From contig NZ_FQVW01000031.1 of assembly GCF_900129485.1 (NCBI RefSeq), forward strand, positions 1 to 36,467: a stretch of DNA of 36,467 bases, read 5' to 3'. Of this stretch, positions 1 to 9,160 are shown piece by piece; within the stretch, counting starts at the first letter, position 1, and every line of letters begins with the position of its first letter. The notes beneath the pieces were generated by a model. It saw nothing but the letters and a program-made list of their open reading frames with translations, did no database searches and was not told the DNA's origin. The stretch comes from Ornithinibacillus halophilus (lineage in GTDB: Bacteria > Bacillota > Bacilli > Bacillales > Amphibacillaceae). The position numbers and the translations under genes are program-made.

Positions 1-152
1 TAACATACTGGTTGTTTTGTTCAGTTTTCAAAGAGCAAATATTTAAGGTCGCTTTATAATAGCAACTCTTATATATTAACATGTTAAATCATTTAAGTCA
101 ACATGTTTTTTTAAGATCATTTCATTAAAGCCACTCGCTTTTTTTAGCGACT
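1..152 (-). other. 5' leader of an rRNA operon (boxA region); 16S gene lies beyond the left edge
   Basis: Read on the minus strand, positions 14-36 give GCTCTTTGAAAACTGAACAA followed by AAC. This is the boxA-type antitermination leader found upstream of 16S rRNA genes in Bacillus relatives. Two sigma-A promoters lie directly upstream and point the same way. In B. subtilis an rRNA operon also follows lysS. No rRNA coding sequence is inside the window, so the operon itself is inferred. A small stem (TCGCT/AGCGA, 135-150) sits at the expected start of the upstream promoter's transcript. A perfect 12-bp palindrome, TTAACATGTTAA, lies at 76-87. Confidence 0.8.
73..101 (-). promoter_or_regulatory. 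rRNA operon promoter P2 (sigma-A)
   Basis: On the minus strand the -35 is TTGACT (96-101). A 17-bp spacer follows, then the -10 TAATAT (73-78) preceded by TGT, an extended -10. It lies directly upstream of the boxA leader. A palindrome, TTAACATGTTAA (76-87), overlaps the -10 and spacer; I do not know whether it means anything. Confidence 0.6.
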
Positions 153-157
153 TAAAC

Positions 158-186
158 AATATACCATGCTACCAAAACACTGTCAA
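158..186 (-). promoter_or_regulatory. rRNA operon promoter P1 (sigma-A)
   Basis: On the minus strand there is a consensus -35 TTGACA (181-186), a 17-bp spacer and the -10 TATATT (158-163), with TGG immediately before the -10. Tandem promoters about 85 bp apart are typical of Bacillus rRNA operons. Transcription runs leftward into the boxA leader. Confidence 0.75.
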
Positions 187-490
187 TAATTTTTTATTAC
201 ATAATTACTATGTGTTTTCTTAAGCACGAATAATAATTTACCATGTTTTGAAATGGAAATCAAGTTGTTTAGAAAGGTAAATTTTGTAAGTTATACATTT
301 ATGTTTTATTAAAAATTATCATTCCCAGTATCGAGTCAATTAAACATAAAATCTTTAATAGAAGTTACACTTTTAACTAGCTCAAATACTAATATTATCA
401 GAAGAATGAGAACTACATAGTGACGGCATGTATATTGCATCCTTCTTCACTATTAAAACAAAACTAGACATTTCTATAAGCTTCTTCAAA
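187..490. other. AT-rich intergenic region between the lysS terminator and the rRNA promoters
   Basis: I see no credible gene here on either strand. A TTGACT hexamer (334-339, minus) lacks a -10 at the right distance. The stretch separates the lysS terminator from the rRNA promoters and may hold upstream-element AT tracts, which I cannot demonstrate. Confidence 0.5.
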
Positions 491-491
491 T

Positions 492-527
492 AAAAAAACA
501 AGGTTCCTATAATAGAAACCCTGTTTA
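492..527 (-). terminator. Rho-independent terminator after lysS
   Basis: On the minus strand the arms AACAGGGTTTC and GGAACCTTGTT pair around a short TATTATA loop and run into TTTTTTT. It begins just after the lysS stop codon and would insulate lysS from the rRNA operon. Confidence 0.85.
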
Positions 528-532
528 TATTA

Positions 533-2032
<1,500 letters not shown>

Positions 2033-2128
2033 CTAATTTATATTTTAAATATGTATGATAAATACAATTGCCGGCATTAACCTTACCTATCTAAACCAAA
2101 CTATTATCATTATTTCAACATAACTTAT

Positions 2129-2158
2129 ATTTTACACCTTGAATGAAATAAACTTCAA
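2129..2158 (-). promoter_or_regulatory. Possible lysS promoter
   Basis: On the minus strand TTGAAG (2153-2158), an 18-bp spacer and TAAAAT (2129-2134) form a plausible sigma-A promoter in the gap between dusB and lysS. An imperfect GC-rich hairpin (CTGCT/AGCAG, about 2217-2235) just after dusB could weakly end the upstream operon, but its U-tract is poor. Confidence 0.35.
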
Positions 2159-2248
2159 CTAATGTACATGATAAAACCTACTATTCCGACGCTTTTTTCT
2201 TCTTTTTAAAATAACCTGCTAGCAGCGCCAGCAGATTATGAATAAATT

Positions 2249-3238
2249 TTAGGAAACTTTCATTGCAGTTTCAACATCATTTACAAATTTAAATAATATC
2301 TCTTCTAACTGCTCACGAGTTTCAGCCTGATTAATTTCTATTCTCACACTTCCGCTTCCATTAATTCCTTTAAGATACCATGCTGTATGTTTTCGCATTT
2401 CTAAGATAGCAACTTTTTCACCTTTTAGTTTGATTAGTCTTTCCATATGAAGCAAACAAACTTCTATCTTTTGTCTTGGTGTAGGAGCCTCTAAAAGTTC
2501 TCCTGTCTCAAGATATTTTACAGTTTGATAGATTATCCATGGATTTCCTAGAGCTGCACGACCAATCATAACAGCATCTACACCAGTCTCATCTAATCGT
2601 TGTTTAGCAATTTGAGGACTATCAATATCACCATTACCTATAACAGGTATTGTAACTGCTTCTTTAACTTGCTTAATAATTTCCCAATCAGCATAACCAT
2701 CGTACATTTGTTTTCTGGTACGACCATGAATTCCGATGGCACTTGCTCCAGCTGCTTCAATTGCTTTTGCATTATCAACAGCATAAATGTGATTTTCATC
2801 CCAACCTGTTCGCATTTTTACTGTGATTGGCTTATTTACGTTTTCTACTGCAGCCTTTACCATTTGATAAATTTTATCAGGATCAAGTAGCCATCTGGCA
2901 CCAGCCTCTACCTTTGTAACCTTTGGAGCTGGACACCCCATATTAATATCAATAATAGAAGCATTTGTATTTTGATCAACGTATTGCGCTGCTTGAATTA
3001 GTGATTCACGTTCTCCACCAAAAATTTGTAAGCTCATTGGCATTTCTTGCTCATCTATATATAACATTTTCATAGTTGTTTTGTTTTTGTTTACAATTCC
3101 TTTGTCACTAACCATTTCAGCAGTGATCAGTCCTGCTCCAAATTCTTTAACAGTTAGTCGAAAAGCCCAGTTGCTAACCCCTGCCATCGGTGCAAGTGTA
3201 ACACGGTTTGGGATAGTGATGTCACCAATGTTAAACAT
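2249..3238 (-). CDS. dusB: tRNA dihydrouridine synthase B (DusB/YacF)
   Basis: This FMN-dependent, NADPH-using enzyme reduces uridines in tRNA to dihydrouridine. The 329-residue protein opens with the TIM-barrel segment RVTLAPMAGVSNWAFR. The catalytic cysteine lies in INMGCPAPKV (near residue 102). KMRTGWD, IHGRTRKQMYDG and VIGNGDI supply FMN- and substrate-binding elements, and GRAALGNPWI completes the barrel. Length and motifs are normal for the family. The ribosome site AAAGGTGG lies at the end of yazB, so dusB appears translationally linked to that HTH gene and to the folate operon, as in B. subtilis. Confidence 0.95.
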   Translation of the reverse strand: MFNIGDITIPNRVTLAPMAGVSNWAFRLTVKEFGAGLITAEMVSDKGIVNKNKTTMKMLYIDEQEMPMSLQIFGGERESLIQAAQYVDQNTNASIIDINMGCPAPKVTKVEAGARWLLDPDKIYQMVKAAVENVNKPITVKMRTGWDENHIYAVDNAKAIEAAGASAIGIHGRTRKQMYDGYADWEIIKQVKEAVTIPVIGNGDIDSPQIAKQRLDETGVDAVMIGRAALGNPWIIYQTVKYLETGELLEAPTPRQKIEVCLLHMERLIKLKGEKVAILEMRKHTAWYLKGINGSGSVRIEINQAETREQLEEILFKFVNDVETAMKVS

Positions 3239-3239
3239 A

Positions 3240-3452
3240 TTATTCCACCTTTAATTTAAGTAGTTCATCCTTTTCTATATTGAGAGTACCTGCAATTTGT
3301 TCAATTAGTCCCTCTGGAATCTCTCTTGTCCCACGTTCAACCGAACCTAACACAGCTAGAGGAACACCCAAACGCTTGGCAAAGTCCATTTGTGTATACC
3401 CTTTTAGTTTACGAAATCCTCTTATTCTTCGTCCAATCCTTTTTCTATCCAT
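3240..3452 (-). CDS. yazB: Small XRE-family helix-turn-helix protein (YazB-like)
   Basis: This 70-residue protein is essentially one Cro/CI-type DNA-binding domain. Helices include RRIRGFRKLKGYTQMDFAKR and LGVPLAVLGSVERGTREIP, where the second holds the recognition helix. There is no sensor or oligomerisation domain. The position between folK and dusB is the same as for B. subtilis yazB, whose target is not known to me. Its start overlaps the 3' end of folK by 31 bp and its stop is one base from the dusB start, so it is co-transcribed with both. Autoregulation of the folate operon is possible but unproven. Confidence 0.85.
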   Translation of the reverse strand: MDRKRIGRRIRGFRKLKGYTQMDFAKRLGVPLAVLGSVERGTREIPEGLIEQIAGTLNIEKDELLKLKVE

Positions 3453-3934
3453 AAAACGACTTCCTTCTTGTTGTTCTCTTTTAATTCATTTAATAATTCA
3501 TGTACAGTTTTACCAATACAAGGAACGTTTTTTTCAGGTGCTATTTCATGTAAGGGTATGAGCACAAAAGCACGCTCATGCATTCTTGGATGTGGAACCT
3601 GTAATTGCTCCATTTTTATATTCTCTTCATTATAAAGTAAAATGTCAAGGTCTATTGTTCTTGGTCCAAAACGCACTTCTCTTTTTCTTCCTAGCCTTTG
3701 CTCTATTGTTTGAAGGTACAGTAATAATTCCATTGCTTGAAGGGGAGTTTCTACTTCAATTACCATATTCAAAAAATCTGCTTGCTCTGTGTAACCCATA
3801 GGTTCTGTTTCATAAATAGATGATTTATTAATTACCATAATTGATTCATTTTTATCCAATATGTTAATTGCTTGATTTAAGTAATCTTTTCTCGGTTCAA
3901 TATTTGTGCCTAGTGCAATAAAAGCTCTATTCAT
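3422..3934 (-). CDS. folK: 6-hydroxymethyl-7,8-dihydropterin pyrophosphokinase (FolK)
   Basis: FolK transfers pyrophosphate from ATP to 6-hydroxymethyl-dihydropterin, the step before dihydropteroate synthesis. The 170-residue protein starts with AFIALGTNIEPR. The signature FGPRTIDLDILLY carries the two magnesium-binding aspartates, followed by VPHPRMHERAFVL. Two adjacent ATG codons are possible starts. I chose the second (3932-3934) because it is 6 nt from GGGAG; the first is only 3 nt away. The start overlaps the folB stop codon (ATGA type), which indicates coupled translation. Confidence 0.95.
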   Translation of the reverse strand: MNRAFIALGTNIEPRKDYLNQAINILDKNESIMVINKSSIYETEPMGYTEQADFLNMVIEVETPLQAMELLLYLQTIEQRLGRKREVRFGPRTIDLDILLYNEENIKMEQLQVPHPRMHERAFVLIPLHEIAPEKNVPCIGKTVHELLNELKENNKKEVVLWIEKGLDEE

Positions 3935-4296
3935 CATTCTCTCTCCCTATAAATCTCTACTGATACAGATTGGTAATGACCCGGTATTGGTGGATCTGGC
4001 TTGATAACTTTTACTGTACATGCTTGAAGAAGTTGAAACTCCACTAACAATTGGTGAGCGATATCTTCAGCTACTGCTTCTATAAGATTCCGTGATTTAC
4101 CTTCAACTATCTTTTTTACGTTATCATAAACTTGTCCATAATGAATGGAATCATCCATGTGATCTGTTTTTCCAGCTCTTTTTAAATCAACGAACAAATC
4201 AACATCGACAACAAAACGCTGACCCAATTTATTTTCTTCAGGGAATAACCCATGGAAACCATAAAAGGCCATTTGATTTAATGATATTTTATCCAA
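3934..4296 (-). CDS. folB: Dihydroneopterin aldolase (FolB)
   Basis: FolB cleaves 7,8-dihydroneopterin to 6-hydroxymethyl-dihydropterin and glycolaldehyde. The 120-residue protein shows family hallmarks MAFYGFHGLFPEENKLGQRF near the start, a central glutamate-containing NLIEAVAEDIA, and VKVIKPDPPIPGHYQSV with the conserved lysine. The start codon is TTG (4294-4296). The ribosome site GGAGGAG is encoded by the last codons of folP and lies 7 nt upstream. Only 2 bp separate it from folP, and its stop overlaps folK, so folP-folB-folK are tightly coupled. Confidence 0.95.
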   Translation of the reverse strand: MDKISLNQMAFYGFHGLFPEENKLGQRFVVDVDLFVDLKRAGKTDHMDDSIHYGQVYDNVKKIVEGKSRNLIEAVAEDIAHQLLVEFQLLQACTVKVIKPDPPIPGHYQSVSVEIYRERE

Positions 4297-4298
4297 AG

Positions 4299-5120
4299 TT
4301 ATTCTCCTCCTTCTCGTAGCATCGTATCCATCATTTTAGCTAGCTCGAAATTCAATTTTACATTATGAACACGAAAAATTCTTGCGCCTTTTGTTATCCC
4401 AAGGCAAGTGGTAGCACCTGTTCCATTATCTCTCTCCGGTGCTGGTACATCGAGCACTGAACCGATAAATCGTTTGCGTGAAGTTGCCAATAACAATGGA
4501 TAACCCATATTTGCAAATTGTTCTAAGTTATTCATTACTACTAAGTTATCCTTTGCATCCTTTGCAAATCCAACACCAGGATCTAAAATAATATTCTCCT
4601 TAGGAACTCCTGCTTTAATAGCAATTTCAATACTTTCTTCTAAATCCCTTTTCATATCATCTATGATGGAGGTATAGTTCATATCTTCACGGTTATGCAT
4701 AAGGATAATTGGAACATTGAATTCTTTAGCAACATCGGCAATTTCAGGGTCCTTTTTCGCTCCCCAGACATCATTTATAATCTCTGCACCCGCTAAGATT
4801 GATTGCCTTGCAGTTTCGGCTTTATATGTATCAATGGATATGGGGATTGATATTTTATCCTTAATTGCTTCAATCATTGGAACAACTCTTTTAATCTCTT
4901 CTTGTAACGATACTGGCTCATGGTCAGGTCTTGTTGATTCTCCACCTATATCAATAATGTCTGCACCTTGATTCTGCATTTTTATTGCTTGTGTGATTGC
5001 ATTTTCTTTTGTTGTATAATTCCCACCATCTGAAAATGAATCCGGTGTTACATTAAGGATCCCCATAATATGTGTATGATGATCTAAATCTAAACTTTTT
5101 GTTGGTGTATTTATAATCAT
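4299..5120 (-). CDS. folP: Dihydropteroate synthase (FolP/Sul)
   Basis: FolP condenses 6-hydroxymethyl-dihydropterin pyrophosphate with p-aminobenzoate; it is the sulfonamide target. The 273-residue TIM barrel shows MGILNVTPDSFSDGG (pterin pyrophosphate loop), IIDIGGESTRPDHEPV (loop 2), SIDTYKAE, INDVWG, and ILDPGVGFAKD, with ATSRKRFIG near the C-terminus. The ribosome site AGAAGG precedes the ATG. In B. subtilis this gene follows pabB-pabA-pabC; here it is first in its row, directly after the cysK terminator, so the operon must start here. I found no convincing promoter in the 90 bp available. Confidence 0.96.
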   Translation of the reverse strand: MIINTPTKSLDLDHHTHIMGILNVTPDSFSDGGNYTTKENAITQAIKMQNQGADIIDIGGESTRPDHEPVSLQEEIKRVVPMIEAIKDKISIPISIDTYKAETARQSILAGAEIINDVWGAKKDPEIADVAKEFNVPIILMHNREDMNYTSIIDDMKRDLEESIEIAIKAGVPKENIILDPGVGFAKDAKDNLVVMNNLEQFANMGYPLLLATSRKRFIGSVLDVPAPERDNGTGATTCLGITKGARIFRVHNVKLNFELAKMMDTMLREGGE

Positions 5121-5203
5121 ATGTTTACCTTCTTTCCATCAACATCTTAATTAACATTATGGTATCATACATTAGTAATCCTTATTAGTATTATTTTGAC
5201 AAA

Positions 5204-5234
5204 CAAAAAAGCTAGCATCCATTTAGATACTAGC
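5204..5234 (-). terminator. Rho-independent terminator after cysK
   Basis: On the minus strand arms GCTAGTATC and GATGCTAGC (one G-T pair) enclose a TAAATG loop and run into TTTTTT. It separates cysK from the folate operon. Confidence 0.88.
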
Positions 5235-5249
5235 TCCTTCATTTCAGAA

Positions 5250-6179
5250 TTATTTTTCTTCATCAAATTGATATAACGGTGTAGAAAGGTAACGTTCACC
5301 GTTATCAGGGAAGATTGCAAGGACTTTTTTATCTTTTCCAAGCTGTTTAGCAACTTTTTTAGCTGCAGCAACAGCAGCACCTGCTGAAATACCACCTAAT
5401 ATTCCATTTGTTCTAGCTACTTCACGAGAAGTTTCAAAGGCTTCCTCATTCTCTATTGTTACCACTTCATCGTAAACATCTGTATTCAGTACTTTCGGCA
5501 CAAATCCTGCACCAATTCCTTGAATCTTATGTGGTCCTGGTTTATTACCTGACAAGATAGCAGAATCTGTAGGCTCAACAGCATAAAGCTTGATTCCATC
5601 GAAATGTTCTTTCAGCACTTTACCAGCACCTGTGATCGTACCACCAGTACCAATCCCAGATACAAATGCGTCTAGGCCTTCTTTCATTTGTTCTACAATC
5701 TCTTTACCTGTTGTACGTGCATGTACTTCTGGGTTTGCTTCATTGTTAAATTGTTGAGGCATAAAATACCCATGCTCTTCACTAAGTTCTTCTGCCTTTT
5801 TAATAGCACCCTTCATGCCATCTGCACCAGGAGTAAGTACTAACTTTGCACCATATGCACGCAGTAAGTTACGACGTTCTTGACTCATTGTATCCGGCAT
5901 TACTAATACAGCTCTATATCCTTTTGCTGCTGCAACCATTGCTAAACCGATACCCGTATTACCACTAGTCGGCTCGATAATTGTATCTCCTTCTTTTAAC
6001 GAGCCTTCAATTTCTGCTGCTTCAATCATTGCTAAGGCAATACGATCCTTTACAGAACTTCCTGGGTTCATAAATTCTAACTTCACATATACATCTGCAC
6101 TATCTTCATCTGTAATGTTATTTAGTTTTACGATTGGAGTTTCTCCAATTAGACCAATAATATTATCCGCTACTCTCAT
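5250..6179 (-). CDS. cysK: Cysteine synthase A, O-acetylserine (thiol)-lyase (CysK)
   Basis: This PLP enzyme makes cysteine from O-acetylserine and sulfide. The 309-residue protein shows the PLP lysine in [11 protein letters not shown], the substrate loop [12 protein letters not shown], the PLP-phosphate loop [13 protein letters not shown], and the C-terminal [14 protein letters not shown] chose ATG 6177-6179 because GGGAGG lies 7 nt upstream; the longer frame would start at a TTG inside that ribosome site. In B. subtilis CysK also binds the repressor CymR. A CymR-like operator lies over the transcription start here (see separate entry). It is a single-gene unit with its own promoter and terminator. 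Confidence 0.97.
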   Translation of the reverse strand: MRVADNIIGLIGETPIVKLNNITDEDSADVYVKLEFMNPGSSVKDRIALAMIEAAEIEGSLKEGDTIIEPTSGNTGIGLAMVAAAKGYRAVLVMPDTMSQERRNLLRAYGAKLVLTPGADGMKGAIKKAEELSEEHGYFMPQQFNNEANPEVHARTTGKEIVEQMKEGLDAFVSGIGTGGTITGAGKVLKEHFDGIKLYAVEPTDSAILSGNKPGPHKIQGIGAGFVPKVLNTDVYDEVVTIENEEAFETSREVARTNGILGGISAGAAVAAAKKVAKQLGKDKKVLAIFPDNGERYLSTPLYQFDEEK

Positions 6180-6197
6180 TCCAATACCTCCCAATTT

Positions 6198-6222
6198 AAT
6201 TCCTAGTAAAACTATAGGATTT
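6198..6222 (-). promoter_or_regulatory. CymR-like operator at the cysK transcription start
   Basis: An inverted repeat, AATTCCTA (6198-6205) and TAGGATTT (6215-6222), with a 9-bp centre, lies immediately downstream of the cysK -10. The CCTA/TAGG half-sites resemble those I associate with the Rrf2-family repressor CymR, which controls cysK in B. subtilis. The assignment is inference from motif and position. Confidence 0.5.
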
Positions 6223-6228
6223 ATAATA

Positions 6229-6257
6229 AATGTACTGCTGTCCCTTTAAAAAGTCAA
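6229..6257 (-). promoter_or_regulatory. cysK sigma-A promoter
   Basis: On the minus strand the -35 TTGACT (6252-6257), a 17-bp spacer and the -10 TACATT (6229-6234) lie about 50 bp upstream of the cysK start. The predicted start of transcription falls inside the CymR-like palindrome, an arrangement suited to repression. Confidence 0.6.
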
Positions 6258-6300
6258 CTAATTGAACTAAAAATGGGCGCATACATCCTTATACTTTAGC

Positions 6301-7215
6301 TTATTCGTCATACAACCAATTGATATCAAATTTTTCCCATAATGGATTGGTTGATAAGGATTGGCCTAATTCATCTAAAGCTAATTCGTTTTTTATATAT
6401 GGGCGAAGTTCTTCATAAGAAAACGTAATTTTTGGTAAACTTCTGTGTAAAAAGATAATAGCAAAACCCCTGTCCGTTACAAACGGTTCACTATAGGAGA
6501 ATTCTTCTATCTTTTCAGCTTGAACATCATAATTTGCTGGTAAGAATTGAGTCGTGGTCGTGAAATATCCAATATAACCACCTTCGTCCTTGGATTCCTC
6601 ATCAATAGAGTACTCTTTTGCAAGCAGAGAAAATGATGCACCGTTATTTAATTCTTCTACCACTTTTTCTGCAGTTTCCCTATCATTCACTAAAATATGT
6701 GATAATTGAAGTGATTTTGGGAAATTATACTGATTTTTATACAAATTATAGTAAGTTTTTATTTCTTCCTCAGGTATGGAGATACCTTCTGTTAATAGTG
6801 CTTCTAATTGGTAGCGAAAGGTTATATCCTCAGTCCATTGCTTCTCTACTTTTTCAACTTCATTTTTCGTCATTACGCCTTGTGTAGAGGTTAATAAGGC
6901 TATCTCACGTTCTAACACTTTATCATGGACGGTAATACCCTTTTCTGTCGCTAATTGTTTTACAATAGACTTATCAATCATTTGTTTCAACTGTTGTTCC
7001 CCATAGTTATCACGCAATGCTTTCATCCATTGATCTACCATTATTTCTTCATTACCTATTGTTGCAACAGGTTCATCACGTTCAATCTCCTCATTAGACT
7101 CATCTACAACTACAGTTTCTCCAGTTTGTTGTTTGGCATTCATCCAAAAAAGCAACGTAGTTATATTAGTAATGAGTAGTACGATAAGCAGACTGAGTAA
7201 AAATCGTTTTGACAT
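6301..7215 (-). CDS. yacD: Membrane-anchored parvulin-type peptidyl-prolyl isomerase (YacD, PrsA/SurA-like)
   Basis: This 304-residue protein likely assists folding of proteins outside the membrane. Residues 6-25 (LLSLLIVLLITNITTLLFW) form an uncleaved signal anchor; no lipobox cysteine follows, unlike PrsA. A SurA-type N-domain (about 45-160) includes NEEIMVDQWMKALRDNYG. The parvulin domain (about 168-265) has LQLSHILVNDRETAEKV, GASFSLLAKEYSID and DEGGYIGYF. It lies 21 bp after hslO in the coaX-hslO-yacD row, as in B. subtilis. Its substrates are unknown. Catalytic activity is inferred from the domain only. Confidence 0.85.
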   Translation of the reverse strand: MSKRFLLSLLIVLLITNITTLLFWMNAKQQTGETVVVDESNEEIERDEPVATIGNEEIMVDQWMKALRDNYGEQQLKQMIDKSIVKQLATEKGITVHDKVLEREIALLTSTQGVMTKNEVEKVEKQWTEDITFRYQLEALLTEGISIPEEEIKTYYNLYKNQYNFPKSLQLSHILVNDRETAEKVVEELNNGASFSLLAKEYSIDEESKDEGGYIGYFTTTTQFLPANYDVQAEKIEEFSYSEPFVTDRGFAIIFLHRSLPKITFSYEELRPYIKNELALDELGQSLSTNPLWEKFDINWLYDE

Positions 7216-7236
7216 GTTGTGTTTCCCCCAATTTAA

Positions 7237-8109
7237 CTATCTCTGTATTAATTCTTCTAACTCACTCTCGGTAAAATGATACATTTCATTACAAAAGTGG
7301 CAACTTGCTTCAGCACCATGGTCTTCTTCAATCATATTTTGGATTTCCTCATCACCTAATCCGATGATAGCTTGTGCCAAACGTTCTTTTGAACATTTAC
7401 AATGGAATGCAATTGGCATTTTTTCATGAATTTTAAGATTCTCACCAGCAAATAATATTTCAAGTATTTCCTCAGGTGTTTTTCCATCTTGAATTAAGGA
7501 TGAAATAGCCGGGAATGTCTCAATTTGTTTTTCCAATTTAGATATAATGGCATCGTCTGCACCTGGCATCACCTGTACAATAAACCCACCAGATGCTAAC
7601 ACGGAATGGTCTGGGTTAACTAATACTCCTGCACCAACTGCTGAAGGTACCTGTTCCGAATTAGCGAAGTAATAGGTGAAATCCTCGCTTATCTCACCAG
7701 AGACAATTGGTACCTGTCCCGTGAAATATTCTTTCAACCCTAAGTCCTTAACCACACTTAAATTACCAGTAGTACCAACTGCACGAGCAACGTCTAATTT
7801 ACCTTTGCTATTCAATTCAAAATCTACGTGTGGGTTAGTAACATAACTTCTTACCTCACCTTTGGAATTTCCATCAGCAACGATGGCCCCAATTGGACCA
7901 CCACCTTCCACTTTAACTGTTAAGGTATCTTCCCCTTTAAGCATTGCCCCCATCATAGCAGTAATTGTTAAGGTTCTACCCATAGCAGCCGTGGTTGTTG
8001 CCCAAGTATCCTGTCTTCTACGTGCTTCTTCAACTGTTTCCGTCGACCGAACTGCATATGCACGAACTTTACCCTCATAAGTTGTTGCTTTAATTAAGTA
8101 ATCTGACAT
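7237..8109 (-). CDS. hslO: Redox-regulated chaperone Hsp33 (HslO)
   Basis: Hsp33 is a cytosolic holdase that becomes active on oxidative unfolding. The 290-residue protein starts [19 protein letters not shown] and keeps the substrate-binding segment with [12 protein letters not shown]. The C-terminal redox switch is intact: CKC (in [10 protein letters not shown]) and CHFC (in SCHFCNEMY) form the four-cysteine zinc site. The start is ATG 8107-8109, with AAAGGAG upstream; the reading frame stays open further upstream but without a ribosome site. It sits 19 bp after coaX and is probably co-transcribed with it and yacD. Confidence 0.96.
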   Translation of the reverse strand: MSDYLIKATTYEGKVRAYAVRSTETVEEARRRQDTWATTTAAMGRTLTITAMMGAMLKGEDTLTVKVEGGGPIGAIVADGNSKGEVRSYVTNPHVDFELNSKGKLDVARAVGTTGNLSVVKDLGLKEYFTGQVPIVSGEISEDFTYYFANSEQVPSAVGAGVLVNPDHSVLASGGFIVQVMPGADDAIISKLEKQIETFPAISSLIQDGKTPEEILEILFAGENLKIHEKMPIAFHCKCSKERLAQAIIGLGDEEIQNMIEEDHGAEASCHFCNEMYHFTESELEELIQR

Positions 8110-8128
8110 TCTAAAAACTCCTTTATTA

Positions 8129-8905
8129 TCACTTTTTCCAATTATCTTTGTAAATTGTATAGAGACCATTTAATGTTAAATAAGGATCCACAACATCTAT
8201 CGTATTAGAAGCATCACCAATTAGAGCAGACAATCCGCCAGTGGCAATTACAGTTGGATTGGTGTTTGTAGAGTTTTTTATTTGGTTTACTATTCCATCT
8301 ACTTGTCCAACATAACCATAAAAGACTCCTGATTTCATCGCTTCTACAGTGGATTTTCCGACAACTTCGTCGGGTTTTTCAATTTCAATTTTAGGAAGTT
8401 TAGAAGCTTTTTGATACAATGCCTCCATTGAAATATTAATTCCTGGAGAAATAATACCTCCACAATATTCTTCCCTATCATTTATATAACAAAATGTTGT
8501 TGCCGTTCCAAAATCTATAATCACTAATGGAGCCCTGTACTGCTTAATTGCTCCAACAGCATTTACAATTCGGTCTGCGCCAATCTCATGAGGATTTGGA
8601 TAGCACATCTTTAGTTTCGTTGTTTCTAACGAATTCTTACCAACAATTAGTGGATCTATATCAAAATAAACTTCACACATTTTCTCAAGCGAAAACATAA
8701 TCGGTGGTACAACCGATGAAATAATAACACCTTGAACATCCGACATTTCCAATCCCTTATGTTCAAATAAAGATTTAATCAACATAGCAAATTCATCTTC
8801 TGTTTTATATCGATCCGTTTTTATTCTCCAGTGATGTGTAAGTACATCATCCTCATATACTCCTAATACTGTATTGGTATTACCTACATCAAGTACAAAA
8901 AGCAT
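8129..8905 (-). CDS. coaX: Type III pantothenate kinase (CoaX)
   Basis: CoaX phosphorylates pantothenate, the first step of coenzyme A synthesis, and belongs to the ASKHA fold. The 258-residue protein begins [20 protein letters not shown] (phosphate-1 motif) and contains the pantothenate-binding [24 protein letters not shown] (phosphate-2) and [11 protein letters not shown] (adenosine motif). The length equals the B. subtilis protein. The ATG at 8903-8905 is chosen because the protein homology begins there and GGAAGG lies upstream. The open frame extends to 9070, but that part lies over the promoter region and does not look coding. It heads the coaX-hslO-yacD row. Confidence 0.95.
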   Translation of the reverse strand: MLFVLDVGNTNTVLGVYEDDVLTHHWRIKTDRYKTEDEFAMLIKSLFEHKGLEMSDVQGVIISSVVPPIMFSLEKMCEVYFDIDPLIVGKNSLETTKLKMCYPNPHEIGADRIVNAVGAIKQYRAPLVIIDFGTATTFCYINDREEYCGGIISPGINISMEALYQKASKLPKIEIEKPDEVVGKSTVEAMKSGVFYGYVGQVDGIVNQIKNSTNTNPTVIATGGLSALIGDASNTIDVVDPYLTLNGLYTIYKDNWKK

Positions 8906-8956
8906 TGCATACCAAACCTTCCTGTGAAAAAATAACATTCTACCTTCTACCTCATT

Positions 8957-8965
8957 ACTATACCA
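8957..8965 (-). promoter_or_regulatory. Extended -10 promoter for coaX-hslO-yacD
   Basis: On the minus strand TGGTATAGT forms an extended -10 about 50 bp upstream of coaX. No good -35 lies at 17-18 bp. The ftsH terminator is further upstream, so a promoter is needed in this gap. Confidence 0.45.
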
Positions 8966-9120
8966 AAATGGTTTAAAGAGAAAAAGCACGAGCGCAGCAA
9001 ATATGTTTTCTTCTAATATTAAAATGTGCTTAAGTCTAAATATTATCAGAACGAGGACATAGCAAATCACTTTATTTCCGAAGCAATAAACATAACGATA
9101 CTCTGTTTAATTAAACTAGA

Positions 9121-9156
9121 AAAAAACAGTCCTTGATATAAAGGACTGTTTTTTTA
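9121..9156 (-). terminator. Rho-independent terminator after ftsH (symmetric)
   Basis: Perfect arms AACAGTCCTT and AAGGACTGTT enclose a short loop. They are flanked by T-runs in both directions, so the element can act on either strand. It begins just after the ftsH stop codon. Confidence 0.92.
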
Positions 9157-9160
9157 TCAC

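Noticed and set aside
8906-9070. 55-residue N-terminal extension of CoaX
   Set aside because: The hydrophobic extension covers the promoter area and has no homology; the conserved start and ribosome site are at 8905.
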